Assembly: GCF_000717175.1 (NCBI RefSeq)
Contig: NZ_JNYD01000018.1
Location: 1 to 64,000 of the forward strand
Reading direction: 5' to 3'
DNA from: Pseudonocardia autotrophica
Lineage (GTDB): Bacteria; Actinomycetota; Actinomycetes; Mycobacteriales; Pseudonocardiaceae
Length of the DNA stretch: 64,000 nucleotides
How positions within the stretch are numbered: the stretch's first letter is position 1; the number at the start of each line of letters is the position of its first letter. A program made the translations under genes and the position numbers. This document shows, piece by piece, positions 59,651 through 64,000 of the stretch. Below the pieces are notes generated by a model. That model made no database searches, was not told the origin of the DNA, and saw nothing but the letters and a program-made list of their open reading frames with translations.

Positions 59651-60550
59651 ATGGAGGAGCTCGACGCCTACTCCCGCACGGTCAGCACGGTCGCCGCGGA
59701 GCTCACGCCCCGCGTCGCGGCGGTCCGGTTCGGCCGCGGCTCCGGCTCGGCGGTAGTGGTCGCGCAGGGGGAGCTGCTGACGAACGCGCACGTCGTGGGC
59801 CGCTCCACCCGGGGCCGGGCCGACTTCGCCGACGGCGCCCAGGTCCCCGTCCAGGTGACCGGCTCGGACCCGCTGTCCGACCTCGCGCTGCTGCGCGCCG
59901 ACGAGCCGCTGCCGGAGCCCGCGCGCCTCGGCGAGGCGGACGCGCTCGTCGTCGGCCAGCTCGTGGTCGCGGTCGGGAACCCGCTCGGCCTGGCGGGGTC
60001 GGTCACGGCCGGGGTGGTGAGCGCGCTCGGCCGGGCCCTGCCCACGCGGGACGGGTCCGCCGGCCGGGTCGTCGAGGACGTCATCCAGACCGACGCGGCC
60101 CTCAACCCCGGCAACTCCGGGGGCGCGCTCGCCGACGCCCGCGGCCGGGTCGTCGGGATCAACACGGCGGTGGCGGGGACGGGCCTGGGCCTCGCCGTGC
60201 CGATCAACGCGACCACCCGGCGGATCGTGGAGACGCTGCGCCGCGAGGGCCGGGTGCGCCGCGCCTACCTCGGGGTCGTGGGCGCCCCGGCCCCGGTGCC
60301 GGCCGTGGTCGCGGACCGCTACGGGCGGCGCAACGGGCTGCGGCTCGCCGAGGTGGTCACCGGGAGCCCCGCCGAGCGGGCCGGGCTGCGCCGCGGCGAC
60401 CTGGTGCTCGACGTCGGGCGGAAGCCGGTCGAGGACGCGCAGGGCATCCAGCGCCAGCTCTTCGGCGACGCCATCGGGGTCCCGCTGCCGGTCACGGTGC
60501 TGCGCAACGGGGCGATGGTCGACGTGGTCGCGGTCCCCACCGAACTGTGA
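59651..60550 (+). CDS. Trypsin-like S1C serine protease with PDZ domain (HtrA-like, cytoplasmic)
   Basis: A 299-residue protease of the HtrA/DegP group. The catalytic triad is visible: H47 in LLTNAHVVG, D77 in DPLSDLALL and S156 in LNPGNSGGAL. A PDZ domain follows at about 205-299 (GLRLAEVVTGSPAERAGLRRGDLVLDVGRKPV). There is no signal peptide or transmembrane segment, unlike most HtrA proteins, so it should act in the cytoplasm unless the true start is elsewhere; the AGGAGG site fixes the ATG at 59651. That site lies inside a perfect hairpin. Confidence 0.9.
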   Translation: MEELDAYSRTVSTVAAELTPRVAAVRFGRGSGSAVVVAQGELLTNAHVVGRSTRGRADFADGAQVPVQVTGSDPLSDLALLRADEPLPEPARLGEADALVVGQLVVAVGNPLGLAGSVTAGVVSALGRALPTRDGSAGRVVEDVIQTDAALNPGNSGGALADARGRVVGINTAVAGTGLGLAVPINATTRRIVETLRREGRVRRAYLGVVGAPAPVPAVVADRYGRRNGLRLAEVVTGSPAERAGLRRGDLVLDVGRKPVEDAQGIQRQLFGDAIGVPLPVTVLRNGAMVDVVAVPTEL

Positions 60551-60585
60551 GCGGCAGGTGCCCCTGGTGGGGCACCTGCCGCTCA
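60548..60585 (+). terminator. Terminator hairpin after the protease gene
   Basis: A perfect 17-bp inverted repeat (60548-60564 with 60569-60585) with a TGGT loop overlaps the protease stop codon and lies 26 bp before the stop of the opposing gene. Confidence 0.75.
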
Positions 60586-60610
60586 CGACCCGCTCCGAGC
60601 AGGGAGGACG

Positions 60611-61045
60611 TCAGGACTTGGGGTCCAGCACGAAGACCGGGATCTGCCGGTCCGTCTTCTCCTGGTACTCCGCGTAGGAGGGGTAGGCGTCGACCGCGCG
60701 GTCCCACCACGCGGCGCGCTCCGGGCCGTCGACCTCGCGGGCGACGTACGTCTTCGTCTCGGTCCCGTCCTGCAGCGGGAACTCGGGGTGCGCCTTGATG
60801 TTGTAGTACCAGACCGGGTGCTCGGGGGCCCCGCCCTTGGACGCCACGACCGCGTAGCTGCCGTCGTGCTCCACGCGCATCACGGGGGTGTAGCGCAGCT
60901 TCCCGGACTTCGCGCCGCGCAGGGTCAGCAGCACGACCGGGCTGCCCAGGACGTCGACGCCCTCGGTCGTGCCCGTCTCCAGGATCTTCTTCGTCTGGTC
61001 CTGAACCCAGCCCTCGGGGCTGAGCTCCACCTTCTCGTCGGCCAT
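60611..61045 (-). CDS. Deazaflavin (F420)-dependent nitroreductase-family protein
   Basis: A 144-residue protein of the Ddn-like family, which uses F420 to reduce quinones or nitro compounds in actinobacteria. It shows [49 protein letters not shown] and [28 protein letters not shown], all family features. The ATG at 61045 starts [13 protein letters not shown]; the frame is open to 61099 but without similarity. It is divergent from thiD. Confidence 0.9.
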   Translation of the reverse strand: MADEKVELSPEGWVQDQTKKILETGTTEGVDVLGSPVVLLTLRGAKSGKLRYTPVMRVEHDGSYAVVASKGGAPEHPVWYYNIKAHPEFPLQDGTETKTYVAREVDGPERAAWWDRAVDAYPSYAEYQEKTDRQIPVFVLDPKS

Positions 61046-61118
61046 GCCCCGGGGAACCCGGTCTTCCGGCGCGGCATTCCGTGCACGCGGGTGATTCACC
61101 CCGGGCTACCGTCCTCCC

Positions 61119-61979
61119 ATGCCCGAACCGTCCCTCGGCACGACCCCGCCCCGCGTCATGACGATCGCGGGGACCGACTCCGGCGGCGGCGCCGGGATCG
61201 CGGCGGACCTGCGCACCTTCGCGGCCTGCGGGGTGCACGGCTGCCTCGCCGTGTGTGCCGTCACCGTGCAGAACTCGGTCGGGGTCACGGGGGTCCACAC
61301 GATCCCGCCGGAGACCGTCGCCGCCCAGATCGCCACCGTGGCGTCGGACATCGGGCTCGACGCGGCCAAGACCGGCATGCTCGCCGGCGCCGAGATCATC
61401 GAGGCGGTCGCCGCCGCCTGCGACGCCAACGGCATCGGCGCCGACGGCCGGACGCCGCTGGTCATCGATCCGGTCGCGGCCTCCATGCACGGCGACCAGC
61501 TGCTCGCCGACTCCGCGCTCGACGCGTTCCGCGGGCTGCTCTTCCCGCGCGCGACCCTGGTGACCCCGAACCTCGACGAGGTGCGCCTGCTCATCGGGAT
61601 CGACGTGCACGACCGCGAGGCGCAGTACGCCGCGGCGAAGGAGCTGCACGCCCTCGGCCCGCGGGCGGTGCTCGTCAAGGGCGGGCACCTCGCCGAGGAC
61701 ACGGACGGCTGCCTCGACCTGTTCTTCGACGGCGAGACCTTCACCGAGCTGCCCGGCCCGCGGTTCGCGACCGGCCACACCCACGGCGGCGGCGACTCGC
61801 TGGCCGCGGCGATCGCGTCGGGCCTCGCCCGCGGGCTCGCGCTGCCCGAGGCGGTGGGGTTCGGCAAGCGCTACATCGTCGAGGCGGTGCGGCACGCCTA
61901 TCCTCTCGGGCAGGGTCACGGCCCCGTCTCCCCGCTCTGGGCGGTGCGCCCCTGGTGGGACACTCCGCCATCTGTGTGA
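61119..61979 (+). CDS. thiD: Hydroxymethylpyrimidine/phosphomethylpyrimidine kinase
   Basis: ThiD phosphorylates HMP and HMP phosphate to give the pyrimidine half of thiamine. The 286-residue ribokinase-like protein has [70 protein letters not shown] and the catalytic region [21 protein letters not shown]. In the last, GHTHGGGD replaces the common GTGCTF-type sequence but the catalytic Asp is kept, as in several actinobacterial ThiD proteins. No riboswitch precedes it. Confidence 0.92.
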   Translation: MPEPSLGTTPPRVMTIAGTDSGGGAGIAADLRTFAACGVHGCLAVCAVTVQNSVGVTGVHTIPPETVAAQIATVASDIGLDAAKTGMLAGAEIIEAVAAACDANGIGADGRTPLVIDPVAASMHGDQLLADSALDAFRGLLFPRATLVTPNLDEVRLLIGIDVHDREAQYAAAKELHALGPRAVLVKGGHLAEDTDGCLDLFFDGETFTELPGPRFATGHTHGGGDSLAAAIASGLARGLALPEAVGFGKRYIVEAVRHAYPLGQGHGPVSPLWAVRPWWDTPPSV

Positions 61980-62083
61980 ACGTTCGTTCGGTCAGGGAAG
62001 CCTGCCCCGAGTGCGATCCGCAGCTGCGGTGTGCTCTCGGCCGGATCGCCGCTGCAGCGGATCCGGCTGGCGGTGCGATCGAC

Positions 62084-62102
62084 TTAGGGCACGCTAACCT
62101 GC
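62084..62102. promoter_or_regulatory. DtxR/IdeR-like iron box upstream of the CoxL-like gene
   Basis: The 19-bp stretch starting TTAGGGCACGCTAACCT matches the iron-box consensus (TTAGGTTAGSCTAACCTAA) at 14 of 19 positions, with both TTAGG and CTAACCT halves intact. It lies 58 bp upstream of the CoxL-like ATG. A TAGTGT near 62145 could be the -10 for a nearly leaderless transcript. Confidence 0.4.
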
Positions 62103-62160
62103 AGGTCAGGGCCCTGAGGCAGGTCGCACGCGGCCGCGCGCGGGGCTAGTGTCGCGCCCG

Positions 62161-64000
62161 ATGAGCATCTTGGGCACGCGCGTTGTCCGTACCGAGGACC
62201 CGGTGTTCCTCACACGGGGCGCGACATACACCGACGACCTGACCGACGAGCGGCTCACCGGGGCACTGCACGTGACCCTGGTCCGCTCCCCGCTGGCCCA
62301 CGCCACGATCAACTCGATCGACGTCGAGGAGGCGCGCAACGCCCCCGGCGTCGTCGCGGTCTTCACCGGCGCCGACTGCGACATCGCGCCGGCGCTGCTG
62401 TTCCCGGCCGCGAACAAGGCGATGCTGCGGCCGTTCCTGGCGACCGACCGGGTGCGCTACGTCGGCGAGGCGGTCGCGGCCGTCCTCACCGAGGAGGCCT
62501 ACCAGGGCGAGGACGCCGCGGACCTGGTGGACGTCGACTACGAGCCGCTCGACGCGGTGGTCGACATGAAGGAGGCCCTCAAGGACGAGGTCCTCCTGTT
62601 CCCCGAGGCCGGGACGAACAGCGTCACCGCGATGCACCTCGCCAAGGAGGAGCCGGGCGACGACTTCTTCGCCGACTGCGAGGTCGTCGTCAGCCGGGAG
62701 ATCGTGAACCAGCGCGTCGCCGCGGCGCCGCTGGAGACCCGCGCCGCCTCCGCCTACTGGGGCGAGGACGGCCGCTGCACGATCTTCTGCTCCACCCAGA
62801 ACGCGCAGAGCGCCCGCGACGAGGTCGCCGGCTGGCTCGGCATGGACGCCAAGGACCTGCGGCTGATCCTGCCGGACGTCGGCGGCGGCTTCGGCGCGAA
62901 GATCGGCGCCGACCCCGAGTTCGCGCTGGTCGCGTGGCTGTCGAAGAAGGTGGGCCGGCCGGTCCGCTGGAACGAGAGCCGCTCGGAGAACATGACCGGG
63001 ATGGTGCAGGGCCGCGCCCAGCTGCAGACCATCACGATCGGCGGCGACCGGGACGGCACCGTCAAGGCCTACCGGCTCGACGTCGTGGCCGACGCCGGCG
63101 CCTACCCGCGCCTCGGCGTCGCCCTCCCGATGTTCACGCGGATGATGGCGCCCGGCACCTACGACATCCCGAAGGTCTGGTCGACCGCCCAGGTCGTCGC
63201 GACCAACACGACGTCGACCGCGGCCTACCGCGGCGCCGGCCGCCCGGAGGCCACCCAGGCCATCGAGCGCGCGATGGACCTCTTCGCGGACGAGATCGGG
63301 ATGGACCCGGCCGAGCTCCGCAAGAAGAACGTCATCAAGCCCGAGCAGTTCCCCTTCACCACGAAGGGCGGCGCCGAGTACGACTCGGGCGAGTACGCCA
63401 AGGCGATCGACCTGGCCTGCCAGGCGGCGGACTACGAGGGCCTGCGGGCCGAGCAGGCGCGCCGCCGCGAGCGCGGGGACGCGCTGCAGCTCGGCATCGG
63501 CGTCTCGTCGTACGTCGAGATCACCGGCGGCGGCGCGTTCGTGGAGAACGCGACCGTGCAGGTGCACCCGGACGGCACCGTCACGGTGCTCACCGGCACC
63601 TCGCCGCACGGCCAGGGCCACGCGACCGCGTGGGCCATGCTGGCCAGCGAGGAGCTCGGCATCCCGGTCGAGAAGATCACCGTGAAGCACGGCGACACGG
63701 ACCTGATCCCCACGGGCGCCGGCACCATGGGCTCGCGCAGCCTGCAGACCGGCGGCGTCGCGGTGCACAACGCCGCGGTCGAGCTGGTCGAGCTGGCCAA
63801 GCAGCGCGCCGCGGACGTGCTCGAGGCGAGCGTCGGCGACCTGGAGCTGGACAAGGCCACCGGGTCGATCGTGGTCAAGGGCGCCCCGGGCGCGAAGAGC
63901 GTCTCGCTGGCCGACCTGGCCGGCACCGAGGAGCTCAAGGTCTTCCACGAGTGGGACGCCAAGAAGCCGACCTTCCCGTTCGGCGCGCACGTCGCCGTCG
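62161..64000 (+). CDS. Molybdenum hydroxylase large subunit, CoxL-like (form II type), cut by window edge
   Basis: The first 613 residues of a xanthine-dehydrogenase/CO-dehydrogenase-family molybdopterin-binding subunit; the gene runs off the right edge. It starts ILGTRVVRTEDPVFLTRG, has AVRYVGEAVAAV-like DRVRYVGEAVAAVLTEEAY, the cofactor-binding DVGGGFGAKIGADPEF, and GHGQGH-like SPHGQGHATAWAMLASEELG. The active-site loop reads AYRGAGR near residues 355-361, the pattern of form II proteins; true form I CO dehydrogenases have AYRCSFR. So CO oxidation should not be assumed; the substrate is unknown. The window's moa/moe genes, XdhC and CoxD/E-like proteins could serve it. Confidence 0.9.
   Translation, partial: MSILGTRVVRTEDPVFLTRGATYTDDLTDERLTGALHVTLVRSPLAHATINSIDVEEARNAPGVVAVFTGADCDIAPALLFPAANKAMLRPFLATDRVRYVGEAVAAVLTEEAYQGEDAADLVDVDYEPLDAVVDMKEALKDEVLLFPEAGTNSVTAMHLAKEEPGDDFFADCEVVVSREIVNQRVAAAPLETRAASAYWGEDGRCTIFCSTQNAQSARDEVAGWLGMDAKDLRLILPDVGGGFGAKIGADPEFALVAWLSKKVGRPVRWNESRSENMTGMVQGRAQLQTITIGGDRDGTVKAYRLDVVADAGAYPRLGVALPMFTRMMAPGTYDIPKVWSTAQVVATNTTSTAAYRGAGRPEATQAIERAMDLFADEIGMDPAELRKKNVIKPEQFPFTTKGGAEYDSGEYAKAIDLACQAADYEGLRAEQARRRERGDALQLGIGVSSYVEITGGGAFVENATVQVHPDGTVTVLTGTSPHGQGHATAWAMLASEELGIPVEKITVKHGDTDLIPTGAGTMGSRSLQTGGVAVHNAAVELVELAKQRAADVLEASVGDLELDKATGSIVVKGAPGAKSVSLADLAGTEELKVFHEWDAKKPTFPFGAHVAV

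Noticed and set aside
62161..64000. Calling the large subunit a true CO dehydrogenase
   Set aside because: The active-site loop is AYRGAGR (form II type), not the AYRCSFR loop of form I CO dehydrogenases.

Overview
The window is high-GC actinobacterial chromosome. Many genes start with GTG, many transcripts look leaderless, and the gene families (mycothiol/F420-type enzymes, a conservon, Rpf proteins, a lone GroEL) point to Pseudonocardiaceae, probably Pseudonocardia or a close relative. That placement is an inference from gene content. There is no rRNA, tRNA, insertion sequence, prophage or CRISPR array that I can see, so this looks like core or lineage-specific chromosome rather than a mobile island.

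Region by region. 1-2.5 kb: the edge of a Nit1C cluster (MSMEG_0572-like protein, Nit1-type nitrilase, MSMEG_0569-like flavoprotein), reverse strand. 3.4-6.7 kb: ectABCD for ectoine and 5-hydroxyectoine, with a CRP/GlxR-like box in front and a strong terminator behind; ectB appears to lack about 57 internal residues. 6.7-9.7 kb: an SGNH hydrolase and two membrane-associated proteins. 9.7-12.6 kb: thiE, facing a TPP riboswitch followed by thiO-thiS-thiG. 12.7-14.7 kb: a gamma-carbonic-anhydrase-like protein, a GerMN/Gmad2 lipoprotein and a small membrane protein. 14.8-18.3 kb: an ErcA-like iron dehydrogenase with its own histidine kinase and LuxR-type regulator. 18.5-26.3 kb: molybdenum-cofactor genes (xdhC, coxE-like, coxD-like, moaE, mog, moaC, a mobA/mocA-like gene) interleaved with two rpf genes whose leaders share a short element. 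26.4-38.5 kb: a helicase-associated-domain protein, a complete conservon (cvnD-C-B-A, cvnA having a tail of about 1,250 residues) and an XPB-type helicase. 38.6-46.2 kb: a small membrane protein, PspC, a second LuxR-type two-component system and a complete branched-chain-amino-acid-type ABC transporter; a near-identical 23-bp element precedes both the two-component operon and the transporter operon. After the transporter comes a 22-bp tandem repeat. 46.3-49.7 kb: a TIGR03086 protein divergent from a WYL regulator with a palindromic operator between them, then a DUF559 protein flanked by degenerate repeats.

49.8-59.4 kb matches the mycobacterial Rv0440-Rv0429c block in gene content: groEL with two CIRCE elements, moeA, psd, pssA, a CDC48-like AAA ATPase, a LytR_C protein, a DUF3263 protein and def. 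59.6-64 kb: a cytoplasmic trypsin-like protease whose ribosome-binding site lies inside a perfect 11-bp inverted repeat, a deazaflavin-dependent oxidoreductase, thiD, and the start of a CoxL-like molybdenum hydroxylase subunit preceded by a DtxR/IdeR-like box.

Themes: the molybdenum-cofactor genes and the XdhC/CoxD/CoxE maturation set could supply the CoxL-like enzyme at the right edge. Several stress and dormancy functions (ectoine, Rpf, GroEL, protease) carry recognisable cis-regulatory sites. The items most worth following up are the SD-sequestering hairpin, the shared 23-bp element, the ectB deletion, the giant CvnA tail and the shared rpf leader element.
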